NCBI RefSeq assembly: GCF_037042905.1
Contig: NC_087257.1
Span: forward strand, 15,412,001-15,476,000
Origin: Lytechinus pictus
Lineage: Eukaryota; Echinodermata; Echinoidea; Temnopleuroida; Toxopneustidae
Length of the DNA stretch: 64,000 nt
Reading direction: 5' to 3'
The position numbers and the translations under genes are program-made. Below, one piece after another: positions 36,150-47,318 of the stretch; position 1 is the first letter of the stretch, and every line of letters starts with the position of its first letter. The notes below the pieces were generated by a model. The model was given only the letters and a program-made list of their open reading frames with translations. It was not told where the DNA came from and ran no database searches.

Positions 36150-37383
36150 AGGGGAAGTTTACCTTTACGAAAATTGTTGTAAAAATACTAGAAAAAATAA
36201 TAAAAACATGTATAGGTGAATGTTTAAGGAAAATCCATAAAAGCTTTAGTTTTTTTTTTTATGTACGAGCAGTTGCTCCAGGGGTTGCCCCATACGTTAT
36301 GTAATATAAAATGCATATATTTCAATTAGGCCTCATTGAATGGTTCATGATATCTAAAGTTATTTGTCCTTGAGGAATGCCTGTGGAATGCCTTATCTGT
36401 CGATATACTGGAGGTGTAAATGAAAAATAATAATTTCATTTTTTTACTACACGAAATGAAAAAAAAAAAAAAAAGCTGTATCAACTTTTAGCGTTTTTCT
36501 GTAAATCAATGTTTTATTTCAATTCATCACTTTCCCTTATCCACTGCTATTTTGTTCTGATATTATGATAGTGCTATCACCTAAGATTAATTAAATCATG
36601 TTTTATAAAAATCTAGCATTCAATATCAATGAGTGATAATTTTTAACATTTTATTTTTCCATGGATTTACCTCCTTTTGAAATAAACTCTTAGTCGAATG
36701 TCCATTTTCTCAAATTTAAACATGTTTTATATTGGAAATTGAACACGAAACACATAAATATCGCTAGCGAAGTACATTTTACATATTTTCTAATGTTTAT
36801 CCATTAAAAACTTTAAAAAAAGAAAAACAAATACTTTTCATCTTTTCTAAGGACGCTGATACACCGATGTTTTATTCCGAAAGCAGCTAAAAAATATTCA
36901 TGAAATAGTAAAATTCTATTATTTTCATTAAAATTTGCACTGATGGTGTGAACTTGTCTCCGCATCATGTACCTAACAATTTGAATGCATAACTTTATGT
37001 AAAGTATAGTAAAATTAACCAATTTTTAATTATTATATAGTGGATTTAGCTCACTTTGGAATAAAACTCAAATTTGAAATTTATTTTTACTATCATTCCC
37101 CAGATATTTTCAAATACGATTTGATTCCCACGTCTATATATGATACATACATTTTTAGAAGAAAAAAAAATCAATTTTGGTCAAAAGTGGATTTAGCCCC
37201 TTTAAGAATTAAGCTCGTCACAATCATGACAATGGGGAAGTTGCTCGCATACAGTATGACGTCGCAAATAAAAAAAAATACAACTTTAATAACTTTTTAA
37301 TCTTTGATGGATTTTCCTCAAACCTTCACCATTTTAAAAATATTATTTTTACCATAAACCTTTTGTCAGGTTGAACTTCCCTT
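36150..37383. mobile_element. 1.23-kb TTAA-flanked element
   Basis: Left end AGGGGAAGTTTACC and right end GGTTGAACTTCCCTT are imperfect inverted copies, with TTAA at 36146-36149 and 37384-37387. The interior is A+T-rich with related direct blocks (GTGGATTTAGC twice, near 37040 and 37186). No transposase frame. Confidence 0.65.
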
Positions 37384-37824
37384 TTAAAGACGAAATCAGA
37401 GGGGGAATCAAATGAAATACCCGTATAACCCCCTATCCCCCGATCCAAATATACATGTATGAGGCATTCTCACAATGAGGTTTATCTCGCCTTATTATAA
37501 AGCAAAATATTATCCCCGTCACTTACCGGTATTTTTAAGCTAAATTAAAAAGCAACACAACAGAAAAGAAACTGCTTAAAGTAATAGAAAACCGCTTTTA
37601 TTTCAAATAACATTACCAACGAGTTTGGTATCATAATAATAAACAAGAAAGAAATCTCAAGAATCATTGCATAGTACATACTTTTATGTTATTTTTTCCA
37701 TCCCCGACATAATTATCTCCGGGTAATTGGAAATGATTCAAAACAATAATCCATGATATCAAAATAAATTAACGAAATTTGTTGTCGGTCCCTGAATTAG
37801 GCCAACACAACAATAAAAGAGCCA

Positions 37825-38057
37825 CACTGCAAAACTCCGATGTTGATTTAACACCAGCCCGGAATCTATATAATTTATGTAACACAATAGCCTTGAAACA
37901 ACACCAGTTTGGAATCAAACCGATGCTGTTTTGGTACTAATTGGTGTTGTATAAACACCTATTTGGTTGTTAGACCAAAACGAAACTGGTGCTGTTTAAC
38001 ACTTCTCTGGTGTGGATGATTCCGGGCTGGTGTTAAATCAACATATTTTTTGCAGTG
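37825..38057. mobile_element. 233-bp CACTG-ended element rich in TGGTGTT
   Basis: Ends CACTGCAAAA and TTTTTGCAGTG with CA on both sides. TGGTGTT/AACACCA motifs fill the interior in inverted order, including AACACCAGCCCGGAAT against ATTCCGGGCTGGTGTT. Related copies at 45889 and 48898. Confidence 0.75.
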
Positions 38058-38508
38058 CAGAAACAGCCTTGACGTGATAATCGCGGCATCTCTATCCACG
38101 GATATACTGCAATGATAGCAATAAAATATTTATATTGTTTTCAAAGTATTGAAGTTCATGCACTCTATCAGACATCTTAATCGACATTGGAATACGATAT
38201 CGGCAACATAGTCAAAAAGGCAAAAATGAATTGATGATCACTGCTGGTGCCGTCTTGGCTATAATTCCACTTAATTTCTCTGTATTCTCAAGCTAGAAAA
38301 AAAAGCCACATAAATTTCCTGTTCTGGTGCCATTGAACTCCCAGTGGACTTTCTTATATAATTGTCCATAGCAGGTTTTTAACTAAAACAACCAATTTAA
38401 ATTTATCACCCCCAATCATTCCATCCAAGGTATTGCAACTTTACCAGTTTGCCGAGCAATGCCTGCATCATTATCATGTTCAAGAATTTGAAGCGTCTTG
38501 CAAATCGT

Positions 38509-38688
38509 TTAGCATGTTTGAGTTGTTGAGAGACTGACAAGAGCTGGCGCACTCAGACTTCGTTGATGCATATTGCTTGAGTTATTATTTACGAGCGAAT
38601 CCGCCCGATCCTCGAAATAGTCGACAGTCCTTTCGTCTTGCGCTGCGAGCCTTTTGTAAGACATAGGCCTACTGGTCCTTGAGATGAG
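38509..38688 (-). CDS. Four-TM MS4A-like protein, last exon (C-terminal tail)
   Basis: This 180-nt exon follows a strong acceptor (pyrimidine tract, then cgacctcag) and is open in phase 0 to a TAA at 38509-38511. It encodes a 59-residue hydrophilic tail beginning LISRTSRPMSYKRLAAQDER and ending SLSTTQTC. Serine-rich, acidic and with tyrosines, it fits the cytosolic C-terminus expected after the fourth membrane segment. It connects in frame to the donor at 39485, which also ends in phase 0. Assignment to this gene rests on phase, acceptor quality and absence of other candidates. Confidence 0.65.
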   Translation of the reverse strand, partial: LISRTSRPMSYKRLAAQDERTVDYFEDRADSLVNNNSSNMHQRSLSAPALVSLSTTQTC

Positions 38689-39484
38689 CTGAGGTCGAAA
38701 AAAAAAAGAATAACATAAATTATTTTAAAATTCGTCCAATTACAATTTCTAAAGATAGTGATATTACTGAATGAGAGCAAACATGGACAAGTGTGATTTG
38801 TCATACTCTTTTTCATGGCCGTAGGCATATTGTTTTTTTTTTTTTTGGGGGGGGGATTGGGGGGCAATTAGGCGCATCAAAAATTTTGAAGAAACTCTAA
38901 CGCGAGAGAGGGAAGCGATCTGGATTGTCATGGGGATGCTTTTGTATCTTTCAAGTGAAATTAAAAGAGTTCGTGCACACCTTTGGTGAATTTTGTGAAC
39001 TTTTCAGTAAAAAATGCAGGGGGGGGGGCGACGTGTGGCAATGCTTTTGTTGCACTTTCCAGTTCGTTTATTCTACTGTCTAAAGTAAAAAAACAAGTAT
39101 TTTTTTTCTTGCAGTGTAACAACAAAAACACGATTCTTCCCCAAAATCGGCACAATGTCTTGTGCTTGTCCTGGTATATGATTGCATCTTTGAAAGGGCA
39201 TGGGCAAGCGCAACTAGTTGGAACTGGTCTGAAGATAGTGGCTTGTTTTTGGTTGAGATTCTTAAGAAAAGATTTAACATATTTAACAGATTCAACAACT
39301 TTTTGCGTAATTATCTTTTTCATATTCAAAGGATACACAAGATATAAATATTTCATGTATGTATACATGCATATTGGTAATAATATCATTGTGTGAGAAG
39401 TGAGGTTTAAAGTCAATGGCGACAATAGTCAAATATGACTAATTGCCACTCAAACCAACATAAAAATGGACAACAATCAATTAC

Positions 39485-39616
39485 CTGTTGTCTATCAGAG
39501 GGCGTCCTTGCACATCCGGTTTTTACGATGACGCAGATGAGAAGAGAAGAACCTGAAGCAATCAACTCGATTACGAAGAGGAAGACGATCACGACATTAA
39601 TGAGGACACGATAAAC
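39485..39616 (-). CDS. Four-TM MS4A-like protein, exon with last membrane segment
   Basis: This 132-nt exon runs from acceptor gatgtcag to CAACAG|gtaatt, phase 0 at both ends. It encodes 44 residues with a long hydrophobic span (LINVVIVFLFVIELIASGSS and on to LLICVIV), then a short polar stretch KTGCARTPSDRQQ. The E followed by a small-residue SGSS pattern resembles the fourth membrane helix of MS4A/CD20-like proteins. There are no stops in the chosen frame across the exon. Confidence 0.75.
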
Positions 39617-40171
39617 CTGACATCGAAAAAGAAAGGAATAAAGGATATACCTCACAAGGGGAAATCTTTAAGACAAAGTGATATTATCAGAGGAGATTCG
39701 ACAAAATTTGGAATAGATAAACATATACAACATTAAATAAAATAATGAATGAATAAATAGATTCATTTCCATTTCCATATGCTCTACATTATACTCCTTT
39801 TCTTTAAAATGTAAATCCTATAGTATTTGTAGCTGACTTATATTACTTTGTATTAACATGTTTGAGTTAAAATGAAATAAATAATTGAACTCAATTGAAT
39901 TAATTGAATTAATAAACAAATAAATATTAAATAACATATAAAACAAATAAAAAATAAAGAAGAAATAAAGATAAAAATAAAAATAGATAAATGAATAAAA
40001 TTATAAAATATAGATAAATGAATAAGAAAGAAAGATAATAAATCAATAAATTTATGAATAAATCAATAGATAATACATGAAATAAATAACAATAACAAAT
40101 AAATTCAGAGGTCAACTTGAGAACATCCACAACAGATCAAGATTTGACTATCATTGAGGGTTGAATTTAAC

Positions 40172-40246
40172 CCTCTCTGTAAATGCTGTCCTCAGCATGG
40201 TGAACACAATCATCGGTACAGTCACATTAGCGAAGGCGACTCCAAA
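40172..40246 (-). CDS. Possible optional 75-nt exon of the four-TM gene
   Basis: Between acceptor atatatcag (weak pyrimidine tract) and AGG|gttaaa (weak donor) is a 25-codon open stretch in phase 0 at both ends, beginning FGVAFANVTVPMIVF and ending LRTAFTER. It would insert cleanly between the exons at 40610 and 39616 just before the last membrane segment. Without splicing at the donor the frame ends seven codons later. The weak sites suggest a cassette exon or a relic; it may also be chance. Confidence 0.35.
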
Positions 40247-40310
40247 CTGATATATGTTATATCATTGGCAATAACGTAACAGCATTTGTCGGTCTGGAGT
40301 GGGTCTCTCC

Positions 40311-40403
40311 CACTAGCGTACCTACGGGGGGCACTCTGCCCCCCCTGACGAGTCACAACCAATGCAAAAGACGTATCTTTGCCCCACCTGACGAACTTGA
40401 AGA

Positions 40404-40441
<38 letters not shown>

Positions 40442-40575
40442 TGTCAATTTTTTTCTGGTACGGAATCCTTTATATGTGATCGAAGACATTTTTTTTTTTT
40501 TTTTTTTTTTGCTTGTCAATTTTTTTGGCGGACGGTTTTGCCCCCCCCCTGTGGAAAATCCTAGGTACGCCACTG
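40311..40575. mobile_element. 265-bp hAT-like element with 8-bp target duplication
   Basis: Ends CACTAGCGTACCTACGGGG and, complemented, CAGTGGCGTACCTAGG. GTCTCTCC flanks both sides (40303-40310, 40576-40583). 8-bp duplications and CA-G type ends are typical of hAT transposons. The interior holds long T runs (40407-40439 and 40491-40510) each followed by GCTTGTCAATTTTTTT, so part is internally duplicated. No transposase. Confidence 0.85.
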
Positions 40576-40609
40576 GTCTCTCCGGTGTGGCTGGATCTTG
40601 AATTCTTAC

Positions 40610-40759
40610 CGACTGTCGACACTCGGATGACAAGATGGCTGGAGACGGTCTACAATCGGAATCAAGCTGCCCGTCTCGAAAGATGAAGAATGTGAAGACC
40701 ATGCACAAGCCACACGAAAGCAATGTCGACAGTGTCGACAAGACGATCAATCTTTGAAT
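40610..40759 (-). CDS. Four-TM MS4A-like protein, third membrane segment and loop
   Basis: This 150-nt exon runs from acceptor acctccag to AGTCG|gtaaga, phase 0 at both ends. It encodes 50 residues: IQRLIVLSTLSTLLSCGLCM and VFTFFIF form a membrane helix, followed by RDGQLDSDCRPSP and SSECRQS. The loop has two cysteines, as in the large extracellular loop of MS4A-type proteins. A hAT-like element ends only 34 bp downstream of the donor. Confidence 0.75.
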
Positions 40760-41354
40760 CTGGAGGTCATCAGAGAGGGAAGAGAGACATACACACAATT
40801 TATCATATAATCTTGCCAATACATGTATTAGAAAATTGTTATAATCGATTGGAAAGAACAAAAACCAATATAAGGCTTACATCGACAGTATTTGAATCAA
40901 CCAAAGTGACGATGGCAACATAATTATTTTATGAATATACAATACAAAATGAGGTGATAAAATTAATGATGTAAAATTCATCATCGTCATGATAATACTG
41001 AAGCACTGCAATTATGATAAGGGACATATTGTACTTGGCCTATACATGACACCTCCCCGGAGGGCGGGGCTTCATTAGGGGCGGCGAGGGGGGGGGGGGG
41101 GTCAATATCAATAAGATGTACGGTTCATCTAAGATATTGTTATTGGTCATACTTAAATTCCTAAATTCTTAGGAGATTCGAGAAACGCAAGAGCTAATTA
41201 ATAACATGAATGATCTCATTCATTGATTAAAATGAAAATGAACCATGGAAAAGAAAAATAAATCAACAAATTTATTAAGATATGAACATAATAATATATG
41301 TAAATGAAGAATAAGATCAATAAATAAACAAATTAAGGACCTGAAAATACTTAC

Positions 41355-41417
41355 GAGAGAACTACTTCGCAATCTTATGGAAGTCGATAACCCTGTGAAA
41401 CTTGTTGGTAAGAAGAC
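41355..41417 (-). CDS. Four-TM MS4A-like protein, end of second membrane segment
   Basis: A 63-nt exon from acceptor ctgtgacag to TCTCTC|gtaagt, phase 0 at both ends. It encodes VFLPTSFTGLSTSIRLRSSS and a final L. Joined to the previous exon it completes a hydrophobic helix ending in a basic cytosolic turn (RLR). Another frame across this exon is also fairly open but hits a stop before the donor. Confidence 0.65.
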
Positions 41418-41783
41418 CTGTCACAGAAAAAGATAAAGAAAACTGAGACGAAATTTTAAGCAATACTCTTATATGAAAAAAAAGATGAACATTACAACAA
41501 ATTGCATTTTCTTCACGCCTATCTCTGGATATGAATGAAACAGAAACACACCCCCATATACTAGAAGGAATGATCATCTGATTTTTTTTTCATGGTCAGC
41601 CCCCCCCCCCCCCTCCTTCACCATGTCCGCACACTTTTCTTTTGGCTCAGCATCCCAGCCCTACTTTTAGAACCCCTGAATAGGATAAAAAGAACGGCGC
41701 TTAGCGCTTAAAAAATAGGTTAAAGAGACAAATCCTAAGCGTCAAAAAATCAAAATACGTATTGAGATATATCAGTTACTTAC

Positions 41784-41900
41784 AAATATTGGACTCCAGA
41801 TGGTTAGGACAAGATACGACATGTAGCTCTTAGCGACCGCCCCGAGAATGCCCATGATGATGAGGAGAACAGAACACAGCGCATGAAGGAGGGAGATATT
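41784..41900 (-). CDS. Four-TM MS4A-like protein, first and second membrane segments
   Basis: A 117-nt exon from acceptor ctttcaaag to AATATTT|gtaagt, phase 0 at both ends. It encodes 39 residues: NISLLHALCSVLLIIMGILG forms the first membrane helix, then a short AVAKSYMSY loop and the start of a second helix (LVLTIWSPIF). The WSPIF motif where the second helix begins is like the W-x-x-IFF motif of MS4A proteins. The family call is by layout and local motifs only. Confidence 0.75.
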
Positions 41901-42029
41901 CTTTGAAAGGTAGAAAAGTGGAAGAAAATCATGATTAATCATCAATGTCACATAATAATTTTTCATGACAATTGTTATTCGCGTCGGAATCGTATAGTCA
42001 CCAACATTTTATCCGTCATCATTATCATA

Positions 42030-42064
42030 TTCATATCCATCATCATCATAAACATCATCAGCAG

Positions 42065-42096
<32 letters not shown>

Positions 42097-42310
42097 CCAC
42101 CACCACCACCACCACCACCACTACCACCATCACAACCCCCACCACAACCACAACCACAAAAATAATCATCATTGACATCATGATACTCATCATGCTAATC
42201 ATTATCGTTATTATCATCAATCAACATCAACATCACCACCACCACCACCACCACTACCACCACTACCACCACCACCTCCACCACCACCACAACCACCACC
42301 ACCACGATGA
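42030..42310. repeat. CAT/CAC trinucleotide microsatellite
   Basis: Interrupted (ATC)n and (CAC)n runs in an intron of the four-TM gene. A similar array is at 52100-52540. Confidence 0.95.
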
Positions 42311-43199
42311 CTGCCACCGTTACCATCACCGCCAAAACCACATCAAGACCAGTATACCACTGGCGGATCCGGGGAGGGACCTCAAAAGGCTGACCCCTTT
42401 TCTAACATGTTCAAGGAAAAAAAATGAAAACGGAAAGAAGTGGCTATGATGGCTATTTTTCTTATTCCGCGTCGTGGGCTAGGTAGTGAAAGCTAAGTCT
42501 CCCCTGTAAACGTCAACAAGCACGAGTTTGATGCAAGGCAACAACTCAACATAATAACAATTTTTTGTCCATGTTCATCGAAATTGTCAAACACATATTT
42601 ATTTAAACAGTAGTTAATTTGATTCCATGCACCCTTGGTTGCTCATGCCATACAAACACAATATTCCGGTATTTTAATTTCTTCACTATTTTGTTGACTT
42701 TTAACAACCGCCAGACTATAAAATATTCGGAAATATTTAGAAAATTTGTATTCTTTTTTTTTTTAATAATTCGCCTGTTTCGACCCCTTGGCGCAAAAAC
42801 TGCAAAAAAAAAAAGAAAGATAAAGTTAATCAGTGTGCCGGAAATGGAAACATTATATTATTTTCCTTTATAACGGCAATCTTCTCTTAGCTCCTTGGCA
42901 TATGCTCTTGGTATAATCTTGCTGTACCGGTTTTTCAAAAGGGATATTGAAGGAGTTTGCAAAAATGTCTTCCTTTTCCGTTGGTAAATAACAGTGAGAT
43001 GCTCTGCAGGTAAATTTTGCTGAATGTATTTGGAAGTCTTCTTCTTATCTTGTTATCTTTAATTTTAGCAATAAATCGAATGAACTACTGTATATATTTA
43101 TACGTACACTCGACTGTATGCTATGTGGATCTAACAGAACCTCCTCACAAAGCAATAACAAATTCACACTAAACAGGGGGGGGGGGGGTCAAACTGTAT

Positions 43200-43507
43200 G
43201 GCCCGTATTCTCTCGGGTTTGAATTAAACCCTGGTTTAAAGTTGTGGTTTAACTATGGAGAGCCGATTGGGGCACAACTCCCTAACAGTACACATCCAAT
43301 TTATTGACTCATATGACACCCAAACTGTCTGGGAATGATAACGGAAGTATTTTGAAGTATTTTTCTTCATTATGAAAGCAAAAGGAAACAAAATAGTAAA
43401 AGTAAGAAATATACAATATAAACAGAATGTTAGAATTTTTGGTTCCCCATAATTTCAGCACAGGCTTAGACCGTGGTCTAATTTAAACCTGACTTCAGAA
43501 TACGGCC
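43200..43507. mobile_element. 308-bp element with GGCCCGTATTCT ends, TAT duplication
   Basis: Starts GGCCCGTATTCT and ends AGAATACGGCC, with GTTTAA/TTAAAC-rich arms (CTGGTTTAAAGTTGTGGTTT on the left). TAT flanks both ends (43197-43199, 43508-43510). Same family as 60132-60442. Confidence 0.8.
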
Positions 43508-43526
43508 TATGTCGTTCGAAAAAGAA

Positions 43527-43558
43527 CACACACACGCACACACACACACACACACGTA
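43527..43558. repeat. CA dinucleotide microsatellite
   Basis: About 30 bp of (CA)n next to the donor of the first coding exon of the four-TM gene. Confidence 0.9.
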
Positions 43559-43573
43559 CGCACATCATCTTAC

Positions 43574-43948
43574 CTTTATCACGATGCCGATGTTTGTGGT
43601 CGCAGCGACTCTCGATGACCACGATCTCCACGAAGACGTCGACACGCTGAAACTATGGACAAACATTTGTCTTTCACCGTCATTAGCCCTCGACATAACA
43701 CCAAAACCATTTGTTTTACAATCATCTGGACGTGGGAATTCGCCCAGTCTATCTGTAACATCCATACTGCTACCATCATCGTCCTCCTCATTGTCGATAT
43801 CGTTTCCGCCATTCTCTACTTTTAACGTTCTTTTATTACGTCCCAAGTCGTTTTCGTTGTCGATTTCATTGACGAGGTCACTCTCGTCGTCTGCCTGTGG
43901 TGGCTCCGTTGCTTGGTGTTCCTCTATTGTGAAATCCGCCTCTGCCAT
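43574..43948 (-). CDS. Four-TM MS4A-like protein, first coding exon
   Basis: The start is the ATG at 43946-43948 in a good context (G at -3, G at +4). The exon ends ATAAAG|gtaaga in phase 0 after 125 codons. The encoded N-terminus (MAEADFTIEEHQATEPPQAD onwards) is strongly acidic, rich in D, E and N, and ends ATTNIGIVIK just before the first membrane helix in the next exon. This suits a cytosolic N-terminal tail. Full product without the optional exon is about 338 residues; with it, 363. MS4A proteins are usually 200-300 residues, so the acidic tail is long. Function unknown; a related alternative is another small four-pass family. Confidence 0.75.
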
Positions 43949-44852
43949 TGCAGTTTTTTGTAGCCTTATTGTGCCAATAACCAATTGATTATGAACGTCA
44001 GTATGATGTCAGTTCAGTATGGCGCTTCCGAAATCCTGACTGCATGCAGTAAAACAACATGAAAGTTATTATTCTTTTGATGTTAAGACAGATCGGTATA
44101 AAACTAGTACTTTTACCATTGTAAGTATACGGTATATAGCAGTTTCTTGTTGGCTTTCTCGTAGACAGTCAAACAACGCGTTCTTTTGAAATAAAAAAAA
44201 GTCAAACAATATTTTGAATGCATGGTTCACGCAGAATTAAAAGATTATTGTGACTCTTTCTCTTTCCTCCCGAATAATATAATTGCCTGCAAAGTGCAAA
44301 GTGTGCACGGAAATTATTTTCTATGACTGCTCCGCTTATTGATATAACCATGGTCTACTGATTTTGTATCGAAACGATGAGCGTCGTTTGAAGGGCATCT
44401 CGCCTGCACGATGATTTTAAACAAAAGATGAATTTTTGTGCTTTTGTCTTATAGATTAAATGACGGTATTTCCTCCGCTCCGATGATTAACTCATCATCT
44501 GAATATACAGTATATCAACAAAGGTAGTGGAATGAGAATGTGCTAAATTCCTGGTCTATGTTGTTCTAAATTTAGCGTACATACAGAATAATAACAAGGA
44601 AAATGCTGAAAAAAAGAAACATATTTTTTAGTTGTATTTCAGAGCCATCGACTACTCACTATGCTTTCATACTAACTGTATTGACCTCTAATTATTAATT
44701 CAGTCACGATCTTTCTTTCATTAATTCAAACATTTCGTTTAATCCTTAACATACTTTTCTGTTTAAGTTGTAGCAAGGCAAGTTGAAACAAGTGGATAAT
44801 CATAATCGGAACAAAAAATAAGGATATTTGCAAAACAAAATAGCAGACTCAC

Positions 44853-44922
44853 AGTAATTGGCATTGGTTTCCATATTCCAGGTTGCTGAATTTAATTCTG
44901 ACGATACAGGTACTGGAGGAAG
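44853..44922 (-). other. Possible 5' leader exon of the four-TM gene
   Basis: A 70-nt interval between a good acceptor (ttgtttttacag) and a good donor (TTACT|gtgagt) on the minus strand, about 0.9 kb upstream of the first coding exon. It has an open frame, but no start codon leading into the next exon was established, so a non-coding leader is more likely. A second donor-like site (AATAG|gtaaga near 46445) could mark an earlier leader exon. Confidence 0.35.
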
Positions 44923-45300
44923 CTGTAAAAACAAAACTAGAATATGTTTGTGGAAGGTCATGGGTGCACGGTAATGTTTACTGAATACTTATCTCTCGAC
45001 AATTGTTTTCAAAGTGAGTCATAATGATTATCTAGTTTTCAGAGCTATTTTTATTATTACATTATCAACTTATTAAGAATCTGGGATATATCTTCAAACA
45101 CATTTGGATTATTCCAATGGTCACAAAATGAATATGTTACAAATACAATTAAATAGGAACTCAGTTGAACATAGAACAAGTTTTCAAAATGTAAAGAAAA
45201 AAAAAGCTGCGGAAAAGGGGAGGGGGGGGGGGGGCAATTCAACAATTTTGAATCCAGCAAAGTGTGGCCTGTTATCCAGATCAGCAGTCATAAGGTATAG

Positions 45301-45441
45301 TAGCCTCTTGTCGAGGCCCTGGCGGCTGCTTCCCGAGCGAAGCGAGGGATTTCCTAATTTGCGAAGCGAATTAGGCCTGGCGCTCTGCTTCGCTCTCTCC
45401 CTTGCTTCGCAAGCAGCCGACAGGGACTCGACAAGAGGCTA
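45301..45441. mobile_element. 141-bp hairpin element with 9-bp target duplication
   Basis: Ends TAGCCTCTTGTCGAGGCCCTG-like and, complemented, TAGCCTCTTGTCGAGTCCCTG-like. The whole element folds on itself with GCGAAGCG/CGCTTCGC inside. AAGGTATAG is duplicated exactly at 45292-45300 and 45442-45450. A 9-bp duplication suggests a Mutator-like mechanism. The intact duplication implies recent insertion. Confidence 0.88.
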
Positions 45442-45462
45442 AAGGTATAGAGGATGAGAGGA

Positions 45463-45649
45463 CATAGGCGGCGGAAGCGGGGTGGGGGGGGGGGTCCTGT
45501 TCCCCCTAAATTTGAGGAGGGGGGGGGGGACGGACCCCCTAAAATTTATGTTGAACACCTTTTTTTTTTTGCTTGTCCAATTTTGTACCTGTGTCTATCC
45601 CAAAATTTCTGGTGGACCCCCCTAACTTTTTTAGCTTCCGCCGCCAATG
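45463..45649. mobile_element. 187-bp hAT-like element with 8-bp duplication
   Basis: Ends CATAGGCGGCGGAAGC and, complemented, CATTGGCGGCGGAAGC. TGAGAGGA flanks both sides (45455-45462, 45650-45657). The interior has G runs and a T run followed by GCTTGTCCAATTTT, like the element at 40311. It lies 21 bp from the hairpin element at 45301. Confidence 0.82.
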
Positions 45650-45888
45650 TGAGAGGACATTATCTCGATGCTTATTCAGGGCACACTTTATTCTCTAAAA
45701 TGTATTAGACATTACTCATTACTCTTGTCAATGCATGATAGGCGGATTGCCCATCAATACACGAGAGTAGGCCTATTTAAATAGTTATTGAAATTATCCA
45801 ATTTTTTTATTTTGCTGAACCTTATAGAGATCATAATCGTCAGGGTTTGCTGCGCTTCCACCAATATGATTTCACCACCATGGTCGTA

Positions 45889-46135
45889 CACTGCAAAAAC
45901 ACCGGTGTTAATTTGACACCAGCCTGGTATTTATATCGGTCCACATCAGAGAGGTGTTGAAACAACACCAGTTTGGCATTAGGCTCACACCAAATAAGCA
46001 ACACCAATTAGTGTCAAACCAATATCGGTTTGATTCTTAACTGGTGTTGTTTCAACGCTCCTCTATATGGTGTGGACCGATATACATGATATAGATACCA
46101 GGCGGTGTTAAATCAACATCAATGCCTTTGCAGTG
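45889..46135. mobile_element. 247-bp CACTG-ended element
   Basis: Ends CACTGCAAAAACACC and GCCTTTGCAGTG, with TA on both sides. Interior inverted blocks include GTTGAAACAACACCAG and its relatives. Same family as 37825-38057. Confidence 0.75.
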
Positions 46136-47318
46136 TATGCAGCGGGGGAGGCATGGGCAGTTGCCCTAGAAATTTTGAAAACTTACATTTTTTTACTGAA
46201 AATTATCACAAAATTCACCGAGTGTACACGAAATCCCCAACAAATGCTGTGAAGCACCCCAATGAGAAGCTCGGTCTGTTCGCTCCCTCGCTTTTGAGTT
46301 TGTTCGAATTTAATTTGCGTTCCCCAAACCCCGGAAAAATATCCACATACGGTTATGACCGCCATCCATCACATCACTTGAACATACAGTCCATTTCTAT
46401 AAGCTTCACATTATATTAATCAAACAAGCAGACAAGATTTCTTACCTATTTTTTTTCCAGGTCACCAATTCCGATCTCGAAGAATTATTTGAGAAGAGCC
46501 CTCAAAAATAAAGGTACTTTCCTCTGTAAATCTGAGCACGGGGATTGACGGGAGTGGTTATTCATGTTCTGCACAAAACTCCCGAGACTAGGTTTTGCTG
46601 AGAATGAGTTTCTTTTGTAATTAGCGCAATAAAACTTTTATTTCAAATGTTCATTGATTAAACTTGCCCTCCATCGATTGGTAGGTGTATTCTATATAGG
46701 CATAATTGACTTGATGGCTTTTATTTAAGTTCGCAAGCAAGCGAGACCTGACTTGCGGTCCGAATTTTGGCTCTTTTTAGGAAATTCCGTATTCTATTGT
46801 TATGCAGTGATGATGTCATCAGAAGTCTATTTCTAGTGCGATCGCGTGTTTGCACGGTGCTTCAGGATCAGAATGGAAGTTGCGGACCATTAAATTTTGT
46901 TTGGTATGTGGTATGTCCCTGCAACGTTTAGTTGGCATTAATATGCAGAGGCTCAGTGCTATGTGTTTAGTCGAGTGACGAAAGGTCCCGTATTCGAACT
47001 CGAACCGATACGACAGGCCACGGTGGGTTCTTCCTCTATTCTGATTTTCTCAGCGGTTGGTTAAAATAAACAAATCATAGGCCTAAATAAGAAAAATCTA
47101 ATCATTAAAACATCACAGAAATGGTGACACCTCAACCAGTTACAACCTAAGTAACATTTTAACGCTACAGAAATAAAAAGAAACACAAAACACCACCTAC
47201 TCCCCGTAGGCTTGAACATGTTTAAGAGGAGAGATAAAAACACTCTTTATATCACTGCAGTGTCTGCAGCGCAGATAATCGTGTTTATCTGAGCTCATAT
47301 TGGCCGAATCCTTTTTAA

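Larger units (their letters stand above)
35226..38508. other. Intergenic region between the myosin and the four-pass gene
   Basis: It contains the presumed myosin promoter and 5' UTR (about 35226-35450), a pyrimidine tract (35880-36000), a G-rich CAGTGGCGGATC repeat end near 36000, a TTAA-flanked element (36150-37383), and a CACTG-ended element (37825-38057). The 3' UTR of the next gene lies here; an AATAAA (minus strand, 37597-37602) is a possible but distant polyadenylation signal. No other gene was recognised. Confidence 0.5.
38689..43573 (-). other. Introns of the four-TM gene
   Basis: Introns between the exons listed hold an AATA/AAAT-rich stretch (39890-40100), a hAT-like element (40311-40575), a CAT/CAC trinucleotide microsatellite (42030-42310), a CACTGGCGGATCC repeat end (42360), an inverted-repeat element (43200-43507) and a CA microsatellite (43527-43558). 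Frames of His, Thr/Ile or Met/Val runs at 42 kb are microsatellite artefacts. Confidence 0.7.

Noticed and set aside
38961-39425. Overlapping 137- and 154-codon frames on both strands
   Set aside because: They fall in an intron of the four-TM gene between well-supported exons and have no recognisable motif.
41931-42449. His-, Thr- or Met/Val-rich proteins
   Set aside because: Translation of a CAT/CAC microsatellite; the same applies at 52062-52475.
43579-43812. Alternative frame within the first exon of the four-TM gene
   Set aside because: It does not connect in frame to the next exon, whereas the acidic frame does with phase 0 and a good start context.
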